Notes under the pieces: model-generated
Told to the model about the DNA's origin: nothing
The model's database searches: none
Seen by the model: the letters and a program-made list of their open reading frames with translations, nothing else
Assembly (NCBI GenBank): GCA_036346395.1
Contig: CM070604.1
Location: 54,277,003 to 54,341,002, forward strand
Reading direction: 5' to 3'
Source of the DNA: Hsuehochloa calcarea
Lineage: Eukaryota; Streptophyta; Magnoliopsida; Poales; Poaceae
Length of the DNA stretch: 64,000 nt
Translations under genes and position numbers: made by a program
Shown here: one piece after another, positions 1 to 10,336 of the stretch
How positions within the stretch are numbered: position 1 is the stretch's first letter
Layout: every line of letters begins with the position of its first letter

Positions 1-1529
1 AATTTTATTGAATGCATGCTTAAATGATGGATTGGGTGGATTGACCGTGGTGGGGGTGATGGTGAGGGTTCTACCGTGGATGGGGTTCTTGGGTTTTGGC
101 CGTGGATCGAGGCGCTGATGATGGTTCTACTTTGGGGTTGATGGGGTTTGGTGTGGTAGGTGATACCCTTATCTTCTCTACTCCCCGATCTCCCCTCTGT
201 GATGAAAATGGAGTCTTTGCTTTGTGATGCCGTGGAGGCTTGATGGTGTAGATGCATCTTTGTGCAAAATAGCAAAGGCACACCAGGGACTTGGGTTCAC
301 CTGCTTCTTTGGAAACCGGGCTAGGAGGGATGGAAGCGCCGCTTGCCGGTGCTCTCCGCTCTGGCCGTCTGTTGGGGGCTTCCTTCTTGCTCTGTGGTCA
401 CCGGTGCTTGGTTGTGGCCTTCTTCCCGCTCCCCGTCTTGGCCTCTTGCTCTGGGTTCTGCTCCTTCTTCTCGGGGCGTAATCGGGAGAAGGAATGCACC
501 GAATGGGTTCTTGAAACCGGCTTGGAGTGGGAATGGATCTGTGGTCGCTTTCGTTCTTTGGTCGTGACCGATCTTGTGTTGGGTGCACAAGGTCGGGGAA
601 ATGTATGTGGTCGCTGGGCAGAGGTTTTGGCCGAGGGATTGCACTGGTGAGCTTATCTTCTTCTTGTCGGCATCGCTTTTACCAAAGCTTCTGCTCATTT
701 CTACTTTTACTCGTTCTTATCCTCCATCTCGTGCCTTGTGGGCTTTAAACAGAGAATAGGTGGCTTTGTGGCTGGTTGCTGGCCACTAGTCTTTTGTGCT
801 TTCTGTGGGGTTTTTGGCCAAATGCTTTGAGCTGAGGGAACTTGGAATTCGTAGGTGTTGGATTTTTGAGAACGCCGAATGATGAAACCTACGGTAATAA
901 GACGGCGCCGATCGCTTAGGTTGGGTTTAGGTATCGCGGGTATCCAGGTGCCAACGGGTTTGGTTTAGCCCTGGTGACTTGAGAATCAAGTTGCCGGCTA
1001 ATCCAGATCAGTTTGGGTAGCCTCGATACTCAAGGTGCCAGCTAACCTAGGTCGATCCGGGAACCGCGTGATTCCTCTTGATTCGACGGCAACTATTCTA
1101 TTTTAACTCCATGCTATGGTTTTCTATTTGCGAATGGTCTTATGTTTGGTCGACGGAAAAATGGAGCTGGTGGTGGCAATTCGGATCGAGTCGAGGAAGG
1201 CAGTTCGATTGGACGGCGATGGATGATCAGTACTTCAAGGAAGGCTTCAGAGATATGAAATGCAAGATCTTTGTTTAATCATTTTGTAGTGACTCAAAGT
1301 TGTAATTATGATTTGAGCTGATGTAATATATTCTTTTGATTATGCGATGCAATCTATACTTTAACCGGATGTAAAATACTCTTGTAAACGAATACGAAAT
1401 GGATTATGCCGATGCTTTAATGAAAATGTGCAAGCTTTTGAAAGCAACAATAAAGGAGTGGTTAATGAGATTGATTTTAATACATGCCTTTAATTAAGAT
1501 TACGAGATTCTAATTTTGTCGGGTTCACA
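1..1529 (-). mobile_element. 3' LTR of Gypsy-type element A, cut by the window edge
   Basis: This stretch is repeated at about 6422-7861 with high identity, the signature of paired LTRs. On the minus strand it begins TGTGAACCCGAC at 1529, directly after a purine-rich tract, so it is the 3' LTR of a minus-strand element. Its other end lies left of base 1, so the full length is not seen. It keeps about 85 bp (1163-1249) that the second copy lacks. The short ORFs inside are not conserved between the two copies and are not genes. Confidence 0.85.
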
Positions 1530-1545
1530 TCCTCCCCTTGAAACA
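1530..1545 (-). other. Polypurine tract of element A
   Basis: Read on the minus strand this is TGTTTCAAGGGGAGGA, followed at once by the TG that opens the 3' LTR. A purine tract in this place primes plus-strand DNA synthesis in LTR retrotransposons. It fixes both the orientation of the element and the inner edge of the left LTR. Confidence 0.75.
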
Positions 1546-2140
1546 ATTTCGTCCCAAAATTGCAATCATCATGGATGGGTGTTTTTCAAGGCTCACGTAG
1601 CGCTTCTTCCTTTTCCACGAAGTCACTGACGGGTGATCTTTTATTGCATTTCTTTTGGACAAAACTTGGGTTCCTTAATCGACGGGTTTCGTGAGCGAGT
1701 CTTCACGAGGGTCCTTTGAATGTTGAACGCCTTGTAGAGAAGGGTCGAGATTTGTGTGTAGAAAGGTGAGGGTCACCTCAAATGGTTCCTCTAGGTTCAA
1801 ATATTGAGGTATTAGGGTTGGGTCCCGACCGACTTCTTGGTGGAAGCTTCTTCGGAATACGCCATCTATACTTATTTGGAGAGCGATGACTATTCCAATC
1901 GGTGGGTTCACTCCCGTGATTTTTTCCAAAATTCGAATTTGCAAAGCTCTACGCTAGCAATATAGAAAATACAAAGGAGTGGGTTCTTCCAACGCTTTAA
2001 AGAGTAATACCGGGAGTGTGGAAGTAATAACGCAGTTATTACACCGATGCTTCTCCAACCCGTTTGGCGATCATGGAAGATAGGTGTCTTGGCTCTCCTT
2101 TTCCAGCTTCCTTTGTGACGAGTTGGTTGTCTTCACCGCT

Positions 2141-3140
2141 TCATGTAGGTGAGTTGTGGTGGTCTTTGAGCAGTGGTCTTGGCCTAAATGCTGGTTGTGG
2201 TGGGATTCCAAATGTCCTCCGGGGATTGGGGCAATCAATTTTACGATGACCAAACTGTCCACAATTGAAGCATGCACCTGTATCCTTCAGACAATCCTTT
2301 GTCAGGTGGTTTCCTCTACACTTCCCACATTTAATTGCTAGGGGTACTGGTTGCTGTTGGTTTGCTGGGGTCTGAAAAGGTGGGTTGAAGAGTCGCTGCT
2401 GAGGTGGTCCATATCTTGGTGGCTGTTGCTGAGACACAAGGGAATGACGTCTAGGAGCAGATGAAGAGTGATGATCGGTTTTGGATTTCTTCCTTCGCTC
2501 TTCGGTGAGGTTGGAGTATTCATTCTCCAGAATTATGGCTCTGTTGACTAGGTCTTGGAATTCAGTGATTTTGTGGATGGATAGGAGCATTTTCAGATAT
2601 GGATGCATTCCATCCAGGAATTTCTCTATCTTCTTCTCCTCGGTGTCGACATCAGCTGGAGCGTAGCGGGAAAGATCATTGAACTGACTCAAATATTCCA
2701 CCATCTTTTCCCGCCTTGAGTTAGAGCTCAATTCCGCTTTCTTCAATTCCATTCTTCCAAGAGGCACATGTGTTTGGTGAAGCGTATCTTGAACTCACCA
2801 AGTGATGGGTTGCTCAACGACACTGTTGCGATTGTAATTAAGCCACCAAGTAGGCTCTGGTCCGGTCACCGGTGTGACGATACCGCACTTTCTCCACATC
2901 CGAGCATCCCATCAGATCCAACTTCTTCTCTATCTCCACCAACCAATCACTTGCATCCAAAGGATCAAGAGCTTTAGCAAAAGTGGTAGGGTGAGTTTGG
3001 AGAAAATCACCTGCACTAACCCCACCTGACCGTTGAGAGGTGGTAGGTGCTACTCGAGTTAATAGAGCTTCCATGAAACGGTTTTGGTTCTCCTGGGCTT
3101 CTTTTCTGGAGTTCTCTAAGAATATGAGTACATCAGCCAT
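2141..3140 (-). pseudogene. Broken Gypsy gag (capsid and zinc knuckle), element A
   Basis: Gag packages retrotransposon RNA in cytoplasmic particles. Two minus-strand frames together make a chromovirus-like Gag. At 3140-2838 is the N-terminal part, with a typical segment around LDASDWLVEIEKKLDLMGC. At 2767-2141 is the rest of the capsid, with EKIEKFLDGMHPYLKMLL and LVNRAIILENEY, then a basic linker and a CCHC zinc knuckle (CFNCGQFGHRKIDC, CX2CX4HX4C). A second, less regular CxxC lies just upstream (CGKCRGNHLTKDC). Between the halves the sequence still spells WWLNYNRNSV and EFKIRFTKHMC, but in other frames with a stop between them. At least two frameshifts or stops therefore break the gene. 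No intact start-to-stop frame exists. Confidence 0.8.
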
Positions 3141-3440
3141 TATGCCTAGGGGATCTGTTGCTATGGTGGGTGGTGACTGGTTCCTGGGATGGTAGTAGAT
3201 GGAGGTTGATTAGGTGCTGACTCATTGGGGTTCATTCTTTGGATTCTGTGGATCGCCCATGTGGCAGAGTCCCGATCTCAATTTCAATGCACGATCTTGA
3301 CTTCCTTGACCTTCCATATTCCTTAACAACTGTTGGGGTAGAGATAAAGGTGTTACACTTATCTGGCAGGAGGTTAACCGTGGGTGAGTTGGATTATGAC
3401 ATGCACATGTAATCAAATAAAAATCAAGAAACAATGAGAT

Positions 3441-5269
3441 GCAAAAAGATCCAAACCCTATACTAGCTGAGTCTTTCGTGCTCAGCCACGCTTGAGATCC
3501 GTTTCAAGACCGCCCAAATCCACAGTTTGGGACCGCTCGAGCTTGCCTCCGAGTGCGAACCTATACTACCTCGATCCACGCGCCTGCACGCCGAGATCCG
3601 GCTCGAGTCCACCCAAATCACATATTTGGGATCGCCAGGGGTTCATTCTCGAGCACGCCTGTGATTTCGCTCTGGCACGCCAGAGCTACACGCCGAGTGC
3701 CACGAACCACTCGTCCGGGAAATCTGATGTGCAGAAATGAGACAAGACACCTTGATATAGAAGAAGAGGTAAAGAAGCTAAAGAGTATGGTCCAGACTTG
3801 CCCAAAATTTGGAAAAGCAGGTCCATACTAGAGTTCTACTCCATGCCTCTAGTCCAGGCACTAGGCTCTAAACCTTATGGTACTGCATTCACAGCCTATA
3901 TTTTCTATCCTAGGTTGAGTTGGAATCTAACCATCTACTTACAAAAGACAACCACACTGATCCTATGACAACAACGCGTTTCCCCGCACTTTCTCGAAAG
4001 AAGAACTAACTTAAAGATGGTTCTACGTTAGCAGGAATGTCACTTTTAAGAAGAGGTAAGCTTTTCAACATAATATATATCTTTTTGAAAGAGGGCGGTT
4101 TGGAATAGAAATTGAAATGAAGGCAAGGATTAATAAAATATTTAGTGCAATATAGCAAGCAAGAATGACATACTTAAGGTATCGCTATAGCTTTCTATTT
4201 TATTAGCGTGGCGATCTTATTGCTCGATACCTCTGGACGCCCGTGTCATTACCCCTAGGGTAATCACACTTAGGCATACGGATTACTATTCGCCCGCCTT
4301 GGTAAAACACCGCCCAACGAATAGCAAGCCATTTTATCGTGGTTGCAGCAGAACAATAAAATGGAAATCTGTACATCTTTATTACAGAGTAGCCACATAA
4401 GACTAGGGTTCTTACTAAAGCTATTACACGATACAAAAGGAGCTTCTCCGCTCTGAATCGCTCGAACTACCGCCGCCTACTCGTCCCACGAGTCAAAGAT
4501 GGCTTCCATCTCGCTTAAGTCCTCGCCACGGTGCCTTCTCCTCCTGTTCTTTGCAGACGGTCACTGCAAGTCCTTTGCCCCGCTTCGGGATAGCTCCCAC
4601 GGACTAGGATCTAACAAAGGAGGATACTAACAAGGTTGAGTATGTAAGTACTCAAAGAAGCATTAATAGCAAACAATGCAATCGCATGATGATCTCTGGT
4701 CTTTATCACAAATTCTAAAATCATCTCATTCGAAAATAAACATTAAAACATTAAGTTGCAATTTTAATTTGAAAATACTACTAGTCACTCTGAAGAAGAA
4801 AGACCCTAGCGGTTCCGTAGACTCCAATCCAAGAGACTGCATGAATTCATGATTTGTATAGCATCGCAGCAGCTTGCGCCACTTTACCCATAGCTATCCC
4901 GAACTCTTTATGAGCTAGGTCCATCGCATTTCCTTTGATGCGACTTCAAGTTCGAATACGACGCGTTTTCGTGTTACGTGATTAAGTCTCCACCCATTGT
5001 TTTCCGTCGGTGTCTGGCTCGCCAGATCCTCCACCGAGTTCCAACAATGTTGGTTGGGGCGGCTATCCTCCGTGCCCAACACTCCACCTTGGACCGGCTA
5101 TCCTCCGTGTCCAACATTCCCGTTGTGGAGAACGTAATTACGTAAACAGGTAGCATTTTCTGCCCGCCGAAACGGGGAAATGGTTGGCACTGATTTTACG
5201 GCATCTGACCGAGTAAGAGTTTTGTTAGTCCTTATATTATAGCTGTAGGTAAAGGGTCCCATCTCTTAC

Positions 5270-5300
<31 letters not shown>

Positions 5301-7861
5301 TCTTTTCTCAACCAAGGCCCCCTTTACCCACATAATAATTCTCATCTCATTCTCATTTTCATTCTTCTTATCTTTCTCATCATCTCAATCCAAATTGTTT
5401 TTGAGAAATAATTTTGATGCAGTACATATATGATAGAGCAATATACGGTTTACATTTAACATAACTATATTTATGTTCAAAGGATCGCTTGCCTTCGTAG
5501 TAATAATAGGTGTCGGTGTCGATGAGTCCGGAATCAGCTACACCCGTCGGCTGAAGCTCGCCTTCTGAAGCAACGCGGTAATACAATAGAATACCGAGAA
5601 ATATTTAGTGATTTTTGGTGATATTCAAATAATAAACTGCTAATGCGATTTCTACTGGTTAGTCAATTTTTAGCTTACAAATATTTTTCCCGAAACCTGG
5701 ACCAGTTAGCAGATTACTCCAAAAATTCTGTTTTAATTATCCTCTTAATCCTAATTTATTTCAAACCTAATTAACCTACAAAAATTCTAATTAACCTAAT
5801 TAATCACTCAAAACCCTAATTAATCTAATTACCACACTACCTAAAAACCCTAACCTAACCCTACCGAATTACCTATCTACCCTTCCCCTCTAATCCTAAC
5901 CCAACCCCGGCCGACACTCACCCCCGTCTTTTCCCCCCCTTCTCTCTCGCTCTCGGCCTCTCCCGACGCCGCTTCTTCTCCTTCTCGCTCATTGGCGCTC
6001 ATGCCGCCTCTTCCTCGGCTCCACCGGCCGTTACCCTCAGGTTTTCCTGCGCCGCCTCCTCCACTCACTGCCTCTCGGTTTCCTCACGCGCGGCCTGGCC
6101 AGCGCCCGCCCGTGTTCTCTCGGCGCTTCTCGCGGTCCCTCCAGACTGCTCGGCCGCTTTGATCGCTTAAGACTCCATCGGTTTGTTTACACCCTTCTCT
6201 CGCTCTCTCTCTCTCTCCGCTTTCTCGGATCGTGGCGGCCACGGCCGCGGCCTTGCTGGCTCAAACCGCCACCGCCGGCCGCGCTTGCCTCGCTCCGCCT
6301 GCCCGGCTCGTCTCCCAACCCGGCTCTTCTCCTGCGCGCCTAAGCCTTATTACCCGATGATTTCTGCTTTACTGAAATTGTTAGGGTTGTTACTTTGGTA
6401 TAAATGGTTGATGCAAATGCTTAATTTTATTGAATGCATGCTTAAATGATGGATTGGGTGGATTGACCGTGGCTGGGGGGTGATGGTGAGGGTTCGGCCG
6501 TGGATGGGTTCTTTGGGTTTTGGCCGTGGTCGAGGCGCTGATGATGGTTCTACCGTCTTTGGGGTTGATGGGGGGTTTGGCTGTGGCTGGTGATACCCTT
6601 ATCTTCTCTACTCCCTGATCTCCTGCTCTGTGATGAAAATGGAGTGCTGCTTTGTGATGCTGTGGAGGCTTGATGGTGTAGATGCATGTTGTGCAAAATA
6701 GCAGCACACCAGTGGGACTTGGGTTCACCTGCTTGCCGGAAGCCGGGCTAGGAGGGATGGAAGCGCCTTGCCGGTGCTCTCCCGCTCTGGTGTCGTCTGG
6801 GGGCTTCTTCTTGCTCTGTGGTCACCGGTGCTTGGTTGTGGCCTTCTTCCTGCTCCCGTGCCGCCTCTTGCTCTGGTTCTGCTCCTTCTTCAGGCGTAAT
6901 CGGGAGAAGGGAATGCACCGGAATGGGTTCTTGAAACGGCTTGGAGCGGGAATGGATCTGTGGGTCGCTTTACGGTTCTTTGGTCTGACCGATCTTGTGT
7001 TGGGTGCACAAGGTCGGGGAAATGTATGTGGTCAGCCTTTGGCGCAGGTTTTGGCCGGGGATTGCACCGGCCGAGCTTATCTTCTTCTTTGTCTGATTGT
7101 TTTACCAGGCTTCTGCTCATTTCTACTTTTACTCTGTTCTTATCCTCCATCGTAGTCGTGGGCTTTAAACAGAGAATAGGTGGCTTTGTGGTCGTTGCCG
7201 CCACTAGTCTTTTAATGCTTCGTGGGGTTTTGGCCAAATGCTTTGGTGAGGAACTTGGAATTCGTAGGTGTTGGATTTTGAGAACGCCGAATGATGAAAC
7301 CTACGGTAATAAGACGGTACCGATCGCTTAGGTTGGGTTTAGGTATCGCGGGTATCCAGTGCCAACGGGTTTGGTTTAGCCTCGTGACTTGAGAATCAAG
7401 TTGCCGGCTAATCCAGATCGATTTAGGTAGCCTCGATACTCAAGGTGCCGCCTAACCTAGGTCGATCCGGGAACCGCGGTGATTCCTCTTCGTATTCGAC
7501 GGCAACTATTCTATTTTAACTCCATGCTATGGTTTTCTATTTGCGAATGGTCTTATGTTTGGTCGACGGAAAAATTCGAGATATGAAATGCAAGATCTTT
7601 GTTTAATCATTTTGTAGTGACTCAAAGTTGTAATTATGATTTGAGCTGATGTAATATATTCTTTTGATTATGCGATGCAATCTATACTTTAACTGGATGT
7701 AAAATACTCTTGTAAACGAATACGGAAATGGATTATGCTGATGCTTTAATGAAAACTGTGCAAGCTTTTGAAAGCAGCAATAAAGGAGTGGTTACTGAGA
7801 TTGATTTTAATACATACCTTTAATTAAGATTACGAGATTCTAATTTTGTCGGGTTCTCACA
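3441..7861 (-). mobile_element. 5' LTR of element A, right half confirmed by its copy
   Basis: Bases 6422-7861 match 1-1529 over their whole length, with small indels and one 85-bp deletion near 7574. The minus strand opens with TGTGAGAACCCGAC at 7861. The bases beyond it (7862-7866, tatat) are the likely right copy of a 5-bp target duplication; the left copy is off the window. Bases 3441-6421 are probably the rest of the same LTR, since long-LTR Gypsy families in grasses reach several kilobases, but their partner is off the window, so this part is inference. It contains a CAT repeat and AT-rich then C-rich stretches, and I recognise no gene in it. Confidence 0.65.
5270..5300 (+). repeat. (CAT)n microsatellite
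   Basis: About ten uninterrupted CAT units lie inside the presumed 5' LTR of element A. It is a simple tandem repeat with no coding role visible. Confidence 0.95.
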
Positions 7862-8038
7862 TATATACTAAAGCGAAGCAAAGCAACCACAGCTGGGCTA
7901 GGGTTTTGGGCTTCCGGATCAGCAAACCAAACCACCATCTCCTCTCCTCTCCTCTCCTCTCCGCCGGCGGCGATCGATGTCGACCAGGCGCCCCTACCGT
8001 CGCGGCGCCCCGCCCCCGCCTATGTGGTCCGCGCCCCC
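7862..8038 (+). promoter_or_regulatory. Short promoter and 5' UTR of the OB-fold gene, abutting a retrotransposon
   Basis: Only 177 bases separate the LTR end at 7861 from the chosen ATG at 8039. The first bases read tatatactaaag and look like a TATA element. A ctagggtttt motif resembling a plant telo-box starts near 7896, followed by a CT-rich leader repeating ctcct. If transcription starts about 30 bases after the TATA element, the leader is about 140 bases long. An ATG at 7977 precedes the real start in another frame. The promoter role is inferred from position and motifs only. Confidence 0.5.
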
Positions 8039-9770
8039 ATGCCCCAGGCCAAGCCCAGCCCCGCCGCCCCGCCCGTGCCGCTGCGCAAGCCGGTCTTCAC
8101 CACCGTCGACAAGCTGCTCCCCCAAACCCGCGGCCACACCCTCACCGCCCGCGTACTCACCGCCCGCACCGTCCTCGAGAAGGGCGCCGCCGCATCCCCC
8201 CACCTCCGCCGCACCCGCGTCGCCGAGTGCCTCGTCGGCGACCACACCGGCACCGTCCTCTTCACCGCGCGCAACGAACAGAGTACGCCACCCCGCTCTC
8301 CGCTTCTCGCCCTTGCTAGTCTCACGTGTGCTGTGATCCCCATCCATCCGATCCATCTACGCGTCGCTGGCTCTCATCTAATCCGCTTTGTTTCCTTACT
8401 CGTTTGATTTGTCTCGATCCGTAGTACGCTACAATTTTGTTGTTGTTGTTGTGGTTGTGGATCATCGTTATCGTATTATCCGTTGATTTATGTAGATCTA
8501 CATCATAAAGATAGTTATAGCTATTGTTCTGTTGGATGGACAAACTTCATTCCCCCCCTATTCTTACTGCATTGTTGTTTATCTACTTGTTCATTCATTG
8601 ATGATTGCAATTACTATGGGTATAATGATCATTCGATCCTTTACATTGATCATAGGTTCACGTGGTATTGTTACACTAATGTTGATAGGATTTCATAGGG
8701 TATTATATAAGGCTTGTCTGGATGGGGTTGATCCACCGCCCAATCCCGGTGGAAGATGGATTTGTCTGCTCTGGGGAAACATCTGTAAAATTGGGACAAA
8801 TTCACCTACATTACAAGTTAGAATGAGAAAATTGCCGTATATGCTTAAGGCTTCATCGAAGTGAAATTGTGGATGAGGAAGTGCATCTGTGATCTGCCAC
8901 ATGTGTCACTGCTAATGTTAGGAGACCCATAAGCTGCGTGCCTGTAGTGATTATTTTGAACACCGCTGGATGCAAAGTGACACGCATTTATTATTTCCTG
9001 GCATAGGAACTGTACTACATTGTCTGATTCCCCTCGCATAGCGACCGTTTCTGTTGTCTAAGTAATGTGACCTACATTCAAAGTTAGAACAATAAAATTG
9101 CCGTATACTCTTAAGGCTTGATTGAAGTGAAATTGTGGGCGATGAATCACATCAGGCATTGAATCACATCTGTGATGTGTCACGCCTGCGATAGCTACTG
9201 AAGGAGGCCCATAAGCTTTGTGTCTGAAGTTATCATTTGGAAACCGCGGATGCAAAGTGACTTGCGCCTATTGCTTCCTGATATAGAAACTGCACTGCAT
9301 TGCCTGTTTCCCCACGCATTATGACCGTTTCTGATGTCTAAGTATCGTGACATCATGTTGGTTTCGCTATATACTAATGGTGTATTTATTTATTTGATAA
9401 CTAATGGTGCATTTTTTTTTATTTGGTACATCCCTGCACTGAATTAAGCTTGGATGGATAAAATATTGGCTACGGTTGTCTGCTAAATTGTTCTCTGATA
9501 TTCGCCACTATCTGTTGTTAGATGTTGCCGCATGCATGTATAACTGATCTAAGTTGCCGTGTCTTGTTTACAGTTGACTTGGTGAAGCCAGGCACCACAG
9601 TGATCTTCCGCAATGCCAAGATTGACATGTTCAAGGGGACGATGAGGCTGGCAGTTGACAAGTGGGGCCGGATTGAGGTGACGGAGCCCGCGAGTTTCGA
9701 AGTGAAGGAAGACAAGAACGTGTCAGTGGTGGAGTACGAGCTGGTGGACGTCTTGAGGGAGGAAGACTGA
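8039..9770 (+). CDS. OB-fold nucleic-acid-binding protein (At4g28440-like)
   Basis: Two exons, 8039-8282 and 9574-9770, join in phase 1 (donor a|gtacgc, acceptor tttacag|ttgac) to give about 146 residues, the usual size for this small plant family. Conserved family blocks include KPVFTTVDKLLPQTRGH, AECLVGDHTGTVLFTARNEQ, then NAKIDMFKGTMRLAVDKWGR and VTEPASFEVKED. This is a single OB fold of the kind found in RPA and SOSS-B-type single-strand-binding proteins. Arabidopsis members are described as RNA- or ssDNA-binding, but the molecular role is poorly known. The start at 8039 is the only ATG in the conserved frame; the ATG at 7977 is in another frame. The 1.3-kb intron contains a tandem duplication. 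The gene lies tail-to-tail with the GDSL gene downstream. The frame looks intact, with no sign of decay. Confidence 0.88.
8805..9351 (+). repeat. Diverged tandem duplication inside the OB-fold gene intron
   Basis: Two head-to-tail copies of about 266 and 281 bp lie at 8805-9070 and 9071-9351. Both start cctacatt and run through aaattgccgtata, a cataagct block, a ggatgcaaagtgac block and a gaccgtttctg block. The copies differ by many substitutions and small indels, so the duplication is old. No terminal inverted repeats or coding content were seen. Confidence 0.85.
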
Positions 9771-10336
9771 GCTACGACTTACTTGGATTAGGTCTCTGGT
9801 TTTATGACCTCAGGGTGTGGACACAGATTTCGAGGCAGTGTAGGCTCGCATAATTTATCCTGGAAATGCTTGTAGCTATTGGAAGTTCCTAAAGACTTGA
9901 GCGGGCATGTTTATGTACAGAAGAAGGTCTAACTGACGCAGAAAGAGATCCGCAAGGCCTGCTCTGGTCTGCTCTGGTCTCTCCCTGGGTTCACTATTAC
10001 GCCGGCTGGTGGCGTGTAAACTGGCCTGTCTGTCTGTCTGTTACGCTGGTGGTATGAGATGATGGTTTGCTCTTGTGATATTCGCTATTGGTATGAGATG
10101 ATGTATGCATTGCAAATTGCAAATTCCAAATTCCAATGAAGAAGTTGCAAATCACCATAAGCGGCATACCGCGATTCAACTTTTCAACTACGTACATACA
10201 TTAATTAGTTAATTGCTGTGAAGGCGGTGGATTATACCCACTAGTACACCATCACCATTCACCATGCCATGCATACCGATTTGAAGAATAAGCAGAAGCA
10301 GAAGCAGAAGCAGCAGCAGCAATTGTCTTGAGCTAG
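9771..10336. other. Intergenic stretch between two convergent genes
   Basis: It holds the 3' UTR of the OB-fold gene on the left and that of the GDSL gene on the right. A run of gcagaa hexamers followed by cag units lies at about 10290-10321. I see no gene, no transposon termini and no clear polyadenylation signal that can be assigned with confidence. Confidence 0.6.

Larger units (their letters stand above)
1530..3440 (-). mobile_element. Internal region of non-autonomous Gypsy element A
   Basis: The sequence between the two LTRs holds only gag-like coding sequence on the minus strand. Between the end of gag (2141) and the polypurine tract (1545) there are about 600 bases with no protease, reverse transcriptase, RNase H or integrase motif, so the element must have depended on proteins supplied elsewhere. 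A leader with a short reading frame (3222-3434, minus) precedes gag. I could not find a convincing tRNA primer site, so the inner edge near 3440 is approximate. Confidence 0.65.

Noticed and set aside
1..759. Short frames in the first kilobase that recur at 6.7-7.3 kb, suggesting a duplicated gene
   Set aside because: The repeat is a pair of LTRs. The frames are not kept between copies: indels shift them at many places.
7977..8336. 119-codon frame as the real start of the OB-fold gene
   Set aside because: The conserved OB-fold residues are in the frame of the ATG at 8039. The 7977 frame gives a Pro/Ser-rich sequence without family similarity and runs past the exon 1 donor.
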